Shown one piece after another: positions 17,700 through 25,728 of a stretch of 36,375 nt of DNA. Location: contig JAIKZO010000080.1 in NCBI GenBank assembly GCA_024682115.1, positions 1 to 36,375 on the forward strand. Reading direction: 5' to 3'. Origin of the DNA: Lachnospiraceae bacterium. GTDB lineage: Bacteria; Bacillota; Clostridia; Lachnospirales; Lachnospiraceae. A model generated the notes under the pieces. That model saw nothing but the letters and a program-made list of their open reading frames with translations, was not told the DNA's origin and did not search any database. The position numbers and the translations under genes are program-made. Within the stretch, counting starts at the first letter, position 1. Each line of letters opens with the position of its first letter.

Positions 17700-19015
17700 A
17701 GACTCTTTATCTGGATTGCCAGATGGGCTGTGCCGGAGATATGTTCTCGGCCGCCTTATATGAATTACTTGAAGACAGAGAAGGTTTTATTAAAAAGATA
17801 AATTCCGCAGGGATAAAAAACGTGTGCGTGAAACCGGAGCCGATGAAAAAATGCGGGATCCTGGGTACGCACATGGGAGTTTATGTGGACGGTGTCACTG
17901 AGGAGGATGCCGGTCACGATCATCATGATCACGAGCACCACGACCACCATGATCATGGCCACGGGCATCATCATGATCACGACCATGACCACGATCACGA
18001 TCATGATCACCACGACCATGAACATCATCACAATCATGAACATCATCATGATCATGACCATAGCCACGTTCATGTCCATGCACACATGAAGGATATAGAA
18101 GATATCGTGGATGCGCTCGCTGTCCCGGAGAAGATAAAAACCGATGTTAAGAATATCTATAAGATAATAGCCGAAGCGGAAAGCCATGCTCACGGTGTTC
18201 CTGTCACGGACATTCATTTTCATGAGGTCGGGACGATGGATGCGATAGCGGATGTCACGATGGCCTGCATGCTGATGGATGAGATAGGTCCGGACAGGGT
18301 CATCGCTTCGGATGTTCATGTTGGAAGCGGGAGCGTTCATTGCGCCCATGGGATACTTCCGGTCCCGGCGCCCGCGACGGCATATATACTGCAGGGCATC
18401 CCGTTCGGAGCAGGTGATATCAAAGGCGAACTCTGTACTCCGACAGGAGCCGCTATCCTGAAATATTTTGTTTCGTCATTTGAGAAGATGCCGGTCATGA
18501 CCGTAGAAAGAACGGGATACGGCATGGGAAAGAAAGATTTTGATAAAGCAAACTGCCTAAGGGCTTTTTTGGGAGAGACCAAAGAAGAAAAAGACAGCAT
18601 CGTCGAACTTTCTTTTAACGTCGATGATATGACGGGAGAGAAGATCGCATTTGCGACAGGGATACTGCTCGATGCCGGTGCACGTGACGTATTTACGGTT
18701 CCCGTCGGGATGAAGAAATCAAGACCGGGCACGCTCATATGTGTTTTGTGCGATGAACAGGCGGAAAAAGAGATCGTCGGTCTTATCTTCAGGCATACTT
18801 CAACGCTCGGTATCAGACGCAGCGTTAAGGAAAGATATACCCTTGAACGTGAAATGACGGTTAAAGAGACCGGATTCGGTGATGTAAGGGTCAAAAGATC
18901 GTACGGTTACGGCGTGAAAAGGGAAAAGCCGGAATACGATGATATCGCCCGTATCGCACGGGAAAACGGTATCTCCGTCTATGAAGCGGAAGAATCCGTA
19001 AATAAGAACGTTTAG
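17696..19015 (+). CDS. larC: Nickel insertion protein LarC with extreme His/Asp tract
   Basis: LarC is the CTP-dependent cyclometallase that inserts nickel into the pincer nucleotide. The 439 residues start with the typical LYLDCQMGCAGDMFSAAL and include FHEVGTMDAIADV, CTPTGAAIL and FNVDDMTGE. The C-terminal half has KKSRPGTLICVLC. The protein is complete in one frame; in Lactiplantibacillus plantarum it is split by a programmed frameshift. Residues 74-130 hold about 34 histidines, mostly as HD/HH repeats. This is longer than the usual His-rich loop of the family and probably binds or stores nickel. The start overlaps the larB stop and has GGGGGA about 8 bases upstream. Confidence 0.94.
   Translation: MKTLYLDCQMGCAGDMFSAALYELLEDREGFIKKINSAGIKNVCVKPEPMKKCGILGTHMGVYVDGVTEEDAGHDHHDHEHHDHHDHGHGHHHDHDHDHDHDHDHHDHEHHHNHEHHHDHDHSHVHVHAHMKDIEDIVDALAVPEKIKTDVKNIYKIIAEAESHAHGVPVTDIHFHEVGTMDAIADVTMACMLMDEIGPDRVIASDVHVGSGSVHCAHGILPVPAPATAYILQGIPFGAGDIKGELCTPTGAAILKYFVSSFEKMPVMTVERTGYGMGKKDFDKANCLRAFLGETKEEKDSIVELSFNVDDMTGEKIAFATGILLDAGARDVFTVPVGMKKSRPGTLICVLCDEQAEKEIVGLIFRHTSTLGIRRSVKERYTLEREMTVKETGFGDVRVKRSYGYGVKREKPEYDDIARIARENGISVYEAEESVNKNV
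17915..18085 (+). repeat. Low-complexity CAY-GAY tract coding for the LarC histidine-rich loop
   Basis: About 170 bases built mostly from the codons CAT, CAC, GAT and GAC. The codons are mixed, not a pure short tandem repeat, so selection on the protein is likely. Such tracts can change length by replication slippage. Confidence 0.7.
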
Positions 19016-19044
19016 CCCCCGAAATACCAAAGATAAATATGTCT

Positions 19045-19073
19045 TTGTCCAGACGGGATAAATGTTGTAAAAT
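19045..19073 (+). promoter_or_regulatory. Sigma-A-type promoter for the first STAS operon
   Basis: TTGTCC (19045-19050), 17 bases, TAAAAT (19068-19073). It lies 30 bases after the larC stop and 40 bases before the STAS start codon, so a new transcript probably begins here. A small CCGT-TTT-ACGG hairpin lies in the leader just before the ribosome binding site. Confidence 0.65.
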
Positions 19074-19113
19074 AGAACAAGTAGGAAAACCGTTTTACGG
19101 AAAGGAGAATCAA

Positions 19114-19413
19114 ATGTTAAATATTGGAAAAGAAGCTAACGGAAGTGATATGAAGATTGCCCTCGAGGGAAGACTCGATACGGTAACCGCTCCCGAACTT
19201 GAAGAGGTGGTTAAGACTTCTCTGGACGGTATCGGTTCGCTTGTATTTGACTTTTCTAAACTGGAGTACATTTCCAGTGCCGGACTTCGCGTGCTCTTAT
19301 CTGCACAGAAGGTTATGAACAAGCAGGGCAGCATGGTCGTTAAAAACGTTTCCGAAGAAGTTGCCGAGATCTTTGAAGTTACAGGATTTTCGGATATTCT
19401 CACTGTAGAATGA
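19114..19413 (+). CDS. STAS-domain protein (anti-sigma factor antagonist family), copy 1
   Basis: Small soluble protein of 99 residues with the SpoIIAA/RsbV fold, normally a reversibly phosphorylated partner of an RsbW-like kinase. Motifs: LEGRLDTVTAPELE near the N-terminus, LVFDFSKLEYISSAGLRVLL in the centre, and an EVTGFSDILTVE end. The serine pair at 54-55 is at the phosphorylation loop. The position equal to SpoIIAA Ser58 may be the following alanine, as in many SSAG-type members. The ATG at 19114 is preferred over an upstream in-frame ATG at 19039 because AAAGGAG (19101-19107) precedes it and the length then equals that of its paralogue at 21308. Confidence 0.9.
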   Translation: MLNIGKEANGSDMKIALEGRLDTVTAPELEEVVKTSLDGIGSLVFDFSKLEYISSAGLRVLLSAQKVMNKQGSMVVKNVSEEVAEIFEVTGFSDILTVE

Positions 19414-19428
19414 TAAAGAGGAGTCATT

Positions 19429-20058
19429 ATGGAGAAAACTGCAGATATCTATATTGATAATACTGAAGAAAAGGCCAAAGAGGCTCTTGAAGTCATAGAC
19501 GGATTTATAAAGAGTCAGGACATGGATCGCAAGTCTGCTATACGTCTTCGCCTGATGGCGGAAGAGACCATCGGCATGATCCGTGCGATGGCAGGAGATT
19601 TCAAAGCGGTCCTGAGGATGGAGAAAAAGGACGGTGAATACCGTGTCTGCCTTACCGCCAAGACCGATATGGACAAGAACAAAAAGAGCAGTCTGCTCTC
19701 GGTTTCTTCGTCCGGTAAAAATGCCGCTGCCAAGGGATTCATGGGCAAGATCGGGGAGATCATAGAAAACGGTCTTCTGAATTTTGATGATGTGATGAGA
19801 CTTCAGCAGGAATACTGCGGCGATTATGTTGATTATGCGATGATGGGATTCGGACTTCCCGATGAATATCCCGCTCTGGGTGAACAGCTTGTATGGTCAC
19901 TCAGTTCATACAAAGAAAGTCTCGGAAATTATTCGGATGATGACGAGCCGGCTAAGGAAGCATGGGATGAACTTGAAAAGTCCATCGTTGCCAGCATAGC
20001 AAAAGATGTTATCGTCGGAGTTAAAAAAGACAATGTGGAGATGACCATTATAGGATGA
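19429..20058 (+). CDS. Degenerate GHKL (RsbW-like) protein of the partner-switch cluster
   Basis: 209 residues. The first 80 resemble the start of an anti-sigma kinase: a strand, a helix, then RLRLMAEETIGMIRAMAG where the ATP-binding N-box would be. The asparagine that binds magnesium is missing: Glu46 is followed four residues on by Met50. No G1 or G2 glycine box is recognisable. The C-terminal half (WSLSSYKESLG, and WDELEKSIVASIAKDVIVGV near the end) is an extension I cannot assign. It lies 15 bases behind the STAS gene, with AGAGGAG before the start, and overlaps the GGDEF gene by four bases. It is probably a STAS-binding scaffold, not a kinase. The fold assignment is by pattern only. Confidence 0.65.
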   Translation: MEKTADIYIDNTEEKAKEALEVIDGFIKSQDMDRKSAIRLRLMAEETIGMIRAMAGDFKAVLRMEKKDGEYRVCLTAKTDMDKNKKSSLLSVSSSGKNAAAKGFMGKIGEIIENGLLNFDDVMRLQQEYCGDYVDYAMMGFGLPDEYPALGEQLVWSLSSYKESLGNYSDDDEPAKEAWDELEKSIVASIAKDVIVGVKKDNVEMTIIG

Positions 20059-21278
20059 ATGTTGACAGGCTGGTTAACAAGTTCATTGACTCCGGGATAG
20101 GTGAATTTCTTATTACCGATACGAAATGGAATCTTCTTTATAAAGCCGGAAACATTCGTTTCGAATATGAAAAATGGAAAAAATGGACCAAAAGATTTCA
20201 CGGAGAACCGACGGAAGGTCTTGACATCGAATGGGAGATCGCCGAAAAGGAATCTTCGGTCTATTTTTCGGTTATCTCAAGAGAAGTCACGGATGAAAAT
20301 GACAGATATCTGGTCCATTTCATCTACGACATAAGCGATCTTGCCGGACTGTTTCATGACGTGACATCTTATTCGAGAGAATGGCATATGCTTTCGAAAT
20401 GTCAGGGCGATCTGATAAGTGCCATGTCTGAGGGAAGCAGGGCTGTCCTTCCGATCGCCGTTAAGTATCTCAAGTGCCAGAATGCCGTTTTATATGTTGA
20501 ACGTCATAACGCTCTTGAATACTATGCCCTCCAAAAAGGGACGGACAAAACGATGTCGGGAAATCATCCGCAGGGCAGGTTCGGGTTCGGTCATAACGCC
20601 GGAGACAGATGTGCCCTTCCCGATGAAGAAGGAGAATATGTCTGCTGCGCGAGCGGACAGACGATCTCGGGCGAGAAGTACGGACTGTATGTCATCTCTG
20701 CCGGGCCCGGATCCGAAGAGCTGATGCATCCGCTTTATTTCAATGTGTTTAAACTGTACATAGAAAACACCCTTCTTCGTGAAAGGATATTGTACGAAAA
20801 CGAGCATGACCAGCTGACAGGGCTTTATAACGACGGTAAATTCGACGAGATGCTGAGGGATGAGTTCCCTTCATATGAGAAGATATCGGTCTTTTTCTTT
20901 GATGTGAACTACTTAAAGAGAACGAACGATACCAGAGGTCATCAGTTCGGCTCGAAACTGATCGTAAAAGCAGCTGATTCCATAAAGACAGTCTGCGGTG
21001 AAGATGTGTTCGGTTTCAGAATGGGAGGCGACGAGTTCATCGTTGTTGCCCGAAATGCCGATGAAGAAAAGGCCGGGTCGATCCGAAAGACATGGGAAAC
21101 TGCTCTTGAAAGATCCAACCTTGAAGATACGGATCTTGAATGTGTTGTGGCTTGCGGAGTCATGTCTGCAAGCAGGCCTTATGACATTAAGAGTGTCCTT
21201 GCACAGGCCGACAAACTCATGTATGAGGATAAGCGCAGAATAAAGATCGCAAGGGGCGAAGATCCCGATTCACGATAG
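20055..21278 (+). CDS. GGDEF diguanylate cyclase with PAS/GAF-like N-terminus
   Basis: 407 residues, no membrane helix. The N-terminal 110 residues look PAS-like (FLITDTKWNLLYKAGN). A GAF-like middle part follows, then from about 250 the GGDEF domain with the entry motif HDQLTGLYN, FFFDVNYLKRTND and an intact GGDEF at 324-328. The inhibitory RxxD site is absent at its usual place (GEDV there), so product inhibition is probably lost. The start overlaps the stop of the degenerate GHKL gene (ATGA). A second STAS gene follows after 29 bases. This links c-di-GMP, or GGDEF-domain scaffolding, to the partner-switch proteins. Confidence 0.87.
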   Translation: MNVDRLVNKFIDSGIGEFLITDTKWNLLYKAGNIRFEYEKWKKWTKRFHGEPTEGLDIEWEIAEKESSVYFSVISREVTDENDRYLVHFIYDISDLAGLFHDVTSYSREWHMLSKCQGDLISAMSEGSRAVLPIAVKYLKCQNAVLYVERHNALEYYALQKGTDKTMSGNHPQGRFGFGHNAGDRCALPDEEGEYVCCASGQTISGEKYGLYVISAGPGSEELMHPLYFNVFKLYIENTLLRERILYENEHDQLTGLYNDGKFDEMLRDEFPSYEKISVFFFDVNYLKRTNDTRGHQFGSKLIVKAADSIKTVCGEDVFGFRMGGDEFIVVARNADEEKAGSIRKTWETALERSNLEDTDLECVVACGVMSASRPYDIKSVLAQADKLMYEDKRRIKIARGEDPDSR

Positions 21279-21307
21279 ACGGAAATCACAAAAGGAGAGA
21301 GATAAAA

Positions 21308-21604
21308 ATGGATATGAATTTTAAGAATGCCGGAAATGAACTTACGGTATCGCTTGCAGGCAGGCTGGACACAACAACTTCTCCGGAGCTCGAAAAAGAA
21401 CTCTCGACGAAGCTTGACGATGTAGGATCCCTGATATTTGATTTCAAGGATCTTGAATACATTTCATCGGCCGGATTAAGAGTCGTTCTTGCCACACAGA
21501 AGACCATGAATAAAAAAGGTTCGATGAAACTGATCAACGTGAACAATAATATCCTGGAGATCCTCGAGGTTACGGGAATGACGGATATACTTACGATAGA
21601 ATGA
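21308..21604 (+). CDS. STAS-domain protein (anti-sigma factor antagonist family), copy 2
   Basis: 98 residues, clearly paralogous to the STAS protein at 19114. Shared motifs include AGRLDTTTSPELE (LEGRLDTVTAPELE in copy 1), LEYISSAGLRV and EVTGMTDILTIE. Differences lie mostly on the helices after the phosphorylation loop (NVNNNILEIL against NVSEEVAEIF), which could give different kinase partners. AAAGGAGAGAG lies 6-7 bases before the ATG. A terminator hairpin follows directly, so this gene closes the first sub-operon. Confidence 0.9.
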   Translation: MDMNFKNAGNELTVSLAGRLDTTTSPELEKELSTKLDDVGSLIFDFKDLEYISSAGLRVVLATQKTMNKKGSMKLINVNNNILEILEVTGMTDILTIE

Positions 21605-21618
21605 TCCTCGGGGGAAGC

Positions 21619-21655
21619 CGGCGATAGGCACATTGTGTTTATCGCTGTTTCTTTT
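21619..21655 (+). terminator. Rho-independent terminator after STAS copy 2
   Basis: CGGCGATA (21619-21626) pairs with TATCGCTG (21640-21647), eight pairs with one G-U. The loop can pair further (CAC/GTG). TTTCTTTT follows. The T-run is interrupted by one C, so termination may be partial. Confidence 0.6.
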
Positions 21656-21668
21656 AAGTAGGATATCA

Positions 21669-21685
21669 TACGCACATTTTGCGTA
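21669..21685. promoter_or_regulatory. Palindrome upstream of the ATP-grasp operon
   Basis: TACGCA and TGCGTA are a perfect 6-base inverted repeat with a 5-base spacer, between the terminator and the ATP-grasp start codon. I could not find a convincing -35/-10 pair around it, so whether it is an operator or an RNA hairpin is open. Confidence 0.3.
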
Positions 21686-21731
21686 CCGTGCTCTCACTTA
21701 TAGAGAACGGATCTGAAGAATAGAATCAAAA

Positions 21732-24023
21732 ATGAGATACAGAAAAGGTCGAAAGATCATCACGGACAATCTATATTCGATAATGACCGGAGAATATACA
21801 GAGGGTATTACGGACTTAAATACCCTCTGTAATTCTGCTTTAAAGAGCATCCTGAGGAAGAAGAACCTCAGAATGGCCGGGAAGAACGACTACAGGCAGC
21901 TGACGCCTGAAGAGATAAGCGAGATCCGTGACCGTTTTGAAAGATACACTGATATCGATCCTCTTTATCACAGGATCTATACCGCCAGATCGGGATGCTT
22001 TTCTCCCGATTACATTCCCGAGGATCTCTATGCGTGCAGGATAGAGAGATACTATACGGACAGGGAACTGGCAAGGTTCCTTGACAATAAATGTTATTAT
22101 TACAGCTTTTTTTCAAATATAAGGCAACCGCGCCTTATAGGCATGAGGATGAACGGTTTTCTCATCTCGCCCGATCGTAAGATCATCACCCGTGATGAAA
22201 TGATCGGGCTCATAAAACGGGAAAAAGAAGCCGTTGTCAAAAAGGCTTTTAATTCCGAAGGCGGTTTCGGTGTCTTTTTTATCGGAAAGGAAGATATAGA
22301 AAAAGAACTCGTATCGATACTTGAAAAGGATGACGATGACCTGGTGATACAGGAAAGGATAAAGCAGCACGAGTCGTTTGAAGCCCTTCATCCGGGATCG
22401 GTCAATACACTCCGTATCATGTCGATCATCATCGATGACGAGGTAAAGATATTTAAGACCTGCGTACGTATAGGGGCAGGTGACGGTGCGGTCGATAATA
22501 TCTGCAGCGGCGGTTTTTTTGTCGGAGTTGACGAAGACGGCGTGACTATGAACACGGGTGCCGGATCAGATGGAAAAGTATTATATGAGCACCCGGATCT
22601 TCATTATACCCTGGGAGGCATCCGCCTTGCGGGGATCGATAAAGCAAAAGAACTTGTAAAAAAAGCTCACGGTGTTATGGCACATTGCCGTATCGCAGCG
22701 TGGGATATAGCGATAGATATGAACGCGGACCCCATTTTGGTGGAAACAAATCTCAGCATGGCGGGGATAGGAAACATACAGTCCTGCAGCGGGCCCTTAT
22801 TCGGCGATATCACGGGCGAAGTGCTCGAAGAGGTATTCTATAAGAACGGCCGGAGACGAAGGATCACCGATGATCTCAGGGACTCAATGGCATTCCATTA
22901 TGTGCGTGACAACCTTCTTGGCATACTGGACGGTTACTACAAGTCCGGAAAGACCAGGAACTGCGTTCTTACGAATGCGGCGCTTAAAAAGATCGACAGA
23001 AGATCCGTAGAGCCGCTGCTTTCCAGATTTCCCAGGCTCAACGGATGGGAGGAAGAAGCGATCAGGGAATTCTATGCCCCTTACGTAAAGAATGTTCCCA
23101 CGATCTATCACAGGCTGTATAAAGGAAAGTCCGGGATCTTTTATCCCGATTATATACCCGAGGAACAGTATATATGTGATATCACAAGATATCTGAGTGA
23201 CCGACGCGCCGCAGCATACTATGACAATAAATGCTACTATCCGAGACTGTTTTCCGGGATCAGACAACCGGAAACCGTCGCAATGAGGATAAACGGAATA
23301 TGGCTTTCTCCGGATTATGAGGTGCTTGACAGGGCTTCGGCATTAAGACTCCTTATAAGCGAAGACGAAGCGGTATATAAGACGGCGTGCTTTTCCGAAG
23401 GTGGAGCGGGCGTTACTTTCATATCGCTTGATGATCATACTGCGAAAAAGGACCGCGCATCCGTCATAAGGAACGTGATCAGAAAGACAAGGGGAGCGGA
23501 TCTTATGATCCAAAGACCTCTGAAGCAGAGCCCCGAACTTGAAGCTCTTCACGCCGGCTCGGTAAACACGTTAAGGATCGTTTCGCTGCTCATCAACGAT
23601 AACGTTGAGATCCTCTCAACATCACTGCGGCTCGGAGTGGGAAGTTCAAGAGTCGATAACGGCTCTTCGGGAGGCATTTACATCGGAGTCGGAAAAAACG
23701 GAAAGCTCGGAAACATAGGAGCTCTAGATAACGGGGATGTGATCACCGAACATCCCGACACGCATGTCAGATTTTCCGATATAAAGCTCACATGCAACGA
23801 TACGGCAACGGAACTTGTCAAGAAAGCCCATCCGATGATAGCCCATTTCAGACTTGTTTCGTGGGATGTCGCAATAGATGAAAACGGAGAAGCCGTACTT
23901 ATCGAATGTAATCTTTCGCTCGGCGGAAGCGATGATGTCCAGGTAGTGAACGGACCTTTCTTCGGAAAATGGACTAAAGAAGTTCTTGATGAAGTATATA
24001 TAAAGAATGGAAAGAAACAGTAG
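21732..24023 (+). CDS. Tandem ATP-grasp protein (sugar-transfer-associated ATP-grasp type)
   Basis: 763 residues made of two homologous ATP-grasp units, at about 79-372 and 459-760, in a constant register of 380 residues. Each unit repeats the same series. First come YHRIY/YHRLY, a PDYIPE motif and a DNKCYY motif. Then comes the ATP-binding lysine with a glycine-rich loop (KKAFNSEGGFGV and KTACFSEGGAGV). Next are ALHPGSVNTLRI and ALHAGSVNTLRI, and last the metal-binding ends VETNLSMAG and IECNLSLGG. Both halves look intact. ATP-grasp enzymes join a carboxylate to a nucleophile through an acyl phosphate; this subfamily is often near polysaccharide genes and its substrate is not known. The ribosome binding site is weak. 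The 3' end overlaps the MATE gene by 17 bases. Confidence 0.82.
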   Translation: MRYRKGRKIITDNLYSIMTGEYTEGITDLNTLCNSALKSILRKKNLRMAGKNDYRQLTPEEISEIRDRFERYTDIDPLYHRIYTARSGCFSPDYIPEDLYACRIERYYTDRELARFLDNKCYYYSFFSNIRQPRLIGMRMNGFLISPDRKIITRDEMIGLIKREKEAVVKKAFNSEGGFGVFFIGKEDIEKELVSILEKDDDDLVIQERIKQHESFEALHPGSVNTLRIMSIIIDDEVKIFKTCVRIGAGDGAVDNICSGGFFVGVDEDGVTMNTGAGSDGKVLYEHPDLHYTLGGIRLAGIDKAKELVKKAHGVMAHCRIAAWDIAIDMNADPILVETNLSMAGIGNIQSCSGPLFGDITGEVLEEVFYKNGRRRRITDDLRDSMAFHYVRDNLLGILDGYYKSGKTRNCVLTNAALKKIDRRSVEPLLSRFPRLNGWEEEAIREFYAPYVKNVPTIYHRLYKGKSGIFYPDYIPEEQYICDITRYLSDRRAAAYYDNKCYYPRLFSGIRQPETVAMRINGIWLSPDYEVLDRASALRLLISEDEAVYKTACFSEGGAGVTFISLDDHTAKKDRASVIRNVIRKTRGADLMIQRPLKQSPELEALHAGSVNTLRIVSLLINDNVEILSTSLRLGVGSSRVDNGSSGGIYIGVGKNGKLGNIGALDNGDVITEHPDTHVRFSDIKLTCNDTATELVKKAHPMIAHFRLVSWDVAIDENGEAVLIECNLSLGGSDDVQVVNGPFFGKWTKEVLDEVYIKNGKKQ

Positions 24024-25728
24024 ATTTTTAAGTAATGAATATCACAGAGCCCTTATACCGGTGATGATCTCGGTCCTTGGCGGGACGATAAACGCTATCA
24101 TCGACTCGGCGTTTGTAACGAGGAGGCTCGACAGCGGTGCTTTGGCAGCGATAACATACAGCATGCCTGTCTTTTTGGTGCTTTGCATGATAGGGTGTCT
24201 TTTCGGTGTCGGTGCTTCCATATTGTCCTCAAGGGCGCTGGGAGAACATGATGTCGAAAAAGCGGTACGATATCACCACTCGATGGTGGCGATAAGCCTG
24301 ATCGCGGGTATCGTATTCATCCTTGCGGGGATATTCTTTTCGGATCTTATCACATCGCTGATATGTGCCGACAGTACCCTTTTTTCACAGGTAAAGGATT
24401 ATGTGTTCATAACACTTTTGGGATCGCCTTTTTATATCCTCATCTACGTTCCCACTTACTATCTGCAGCTTGACGGCAAGGGAAAGAGCCTGTCATTCAT
24501 GATGATCATAATGATAATCACGGATATTCTTTTTGACTATCTATTCCTTTATGTTGCAGACCTCGGGATCACGGGTGCATCTCTGGCGAGCGTTCTTTCG
24601 GTGGCTTTATCCTGTCTGTTCGGGTTTGTTCTCATGCAGGATCGGAACGGTATGTTCAGACTGAAGATAGGGAAACTGAAGATCTTTGATATCGTGAATA
24701 TAATGAAATTCGGGAGTGTATCCGCACTCGGAAATCTGCTTGACGTCATCAGGCTTTATGTACTGAATTATCTGATCTACAGATCTTCCGGAATGGAAGG
24801 CATGAAGGTCTGGGCGGTCTTGAATGCCCTGTCGGAATTATCCTTATGCATACTCGCCGGGGTACCACGTACGGCCATCCCGCTTCTGGGTATATATCAT
24901 ACAGGTCATGACAACGAAGGCATAAGGTTCATCCTGAAGATCGAGATGAAGACCGGACTGGTGCTGGCAGGAGCCTATGCCGTATTATTGGCGGTATTCA
25001 ACGCTCCGATAAAGACATTTTACAAGCTTGACGGGCCGATCCTTCTGCCGCTTATCTGCCTTGGGCTTTCGGTCATCTTTGAACTGATGTGCTCAATGCT
25101 GGGCTCGTACTATAATGTTACGCGAAGGATAGTCATCGCAAATATGATCATGATGATGAGGATCCTTATCTGTCCGCTCCTTTCGGCATGGCTGCTCATG
25201 AAGGCGGGTATGGATATATTCCTTTTCCTTCCCGTCGGAATGATCGTGACATGTCTTTTCATCCCGGCAGTTTCGTATCTGAAGGCTTCGCTTGATAAGG
25301 AAAAGAAGCTTTCAAAGCTGCTCCTGCTCGATGACAGTATGGAAAAGGACGGCAGGGTCAAGACGTTTTCCATACTTGCTTCCGACGACAACATATGCAG
25401 AGCAAGCGAAGACATCACCGAATTCTGTACCGACCATGATATGGACCCCAAACTTGCGATGAAGCTCGGTCTTTCGCTCGAGGAAGTCATGACAGTTGTG
25501 GCAAGGAACTCGCTCCTTAAGGAAGACGATCCGGTCGAGGTCAGGGTTTATGCTTATAACGGCGTATTCGGAATAGGGATAATGTGTTTCGGAAAAAAAT
25601 ATGACCCGTTCCGTTCTTCGGACGATGAGGATGAACTCATGATGGGGATCCGCATGATAGAAAAGATCTCAAAGAACAGAAAATATATTTACACCCTTGG
25701 AATGAATATTCTTTCCGTGGAGTTTTAA
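24007..25728 (+). CDS. MATE-family exporter fused to a degenerate RsbW-like GHKL domain
   Basis: 573 residues. The first 430 or so form a twelve-helix MATE transporter (motifs ALIPVMISVLGGTINAIIDS, ASILSSRALGE, GKGKSLSFMMI), which would export a small molecule using a H+ or Na+ gradient. After a charged linker, about 456-573 form a GHKL domain that aligns well with the soluble kinase at 29048. The three catalytic boxes are altered: N-box Asn is Val497 (after Glu493), G1 Asp is Cys527, and the G2 glycines read MMG. The fold and the GMNIL end are kept. It is therefore probably a pseudokinase, perhaps a STAS docking module. The gene overlaps the ATP-grasp gene by 17 bases and abuts the GH3 gene. 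I read the fusion as real because no frameshift is needed. Confidence 0.85.
   Translation: MERNSRFLSNEYHRALIPVMISVLGGTINAIIDSAFVTRRLDSGALAAITYSMPVFLVLCMIGCLFGVGASILSSRALGEHDVEKAVRYHHSMVAISLIAGIVFILAGIFFSDLITSLICADSTLFSQVKDYVFITLLGSPFYILIYVPTYYLQLDGKGKSLSFMMIIMIITDILFDYLFLYVADLGITGASLASVLSVALSCLFGFVLMQDRNGMFRLKIGKLKIFDIVNIMKFGSVSALGNLLDVIRLYVLNYLIYRSSGMEGMKVWAVLNALSELSLCILAGVPRTAIPLLGIYHTGHDNEGIRFILKIEMKTGLVLAGAYAVLLAVFNAPIKTFYKLDGPILLPLICLGLSVIFELMCSMLGSYYNVTRRIVIANMIMMMRILICPLLSAWLLMKAGMDIFLFLPVGMIVTCLFIPAVSYLKASLDKEKKLSKLLLLDDSMEKDGRVKTFSILASDDNICRASEDITEFCTDHDMDPKLAMKLGLSLEEVMTVVARNSLLKEDDPVEVRVYAYNGVFGIGIMCFGKKYDPFRSSDDEDELMMGIRMIEKISKNRKYIYTLGMNILSVEF

Noticed and set aside
17765-18349. 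Long minus-strand open frame opposite larC
   Set aside because: It is the mirror of the CAY/GAY tract, which keeps the opposite frames free of stops. It has no ribosome binding site and reads as low-complexity Met/Ile/Val.
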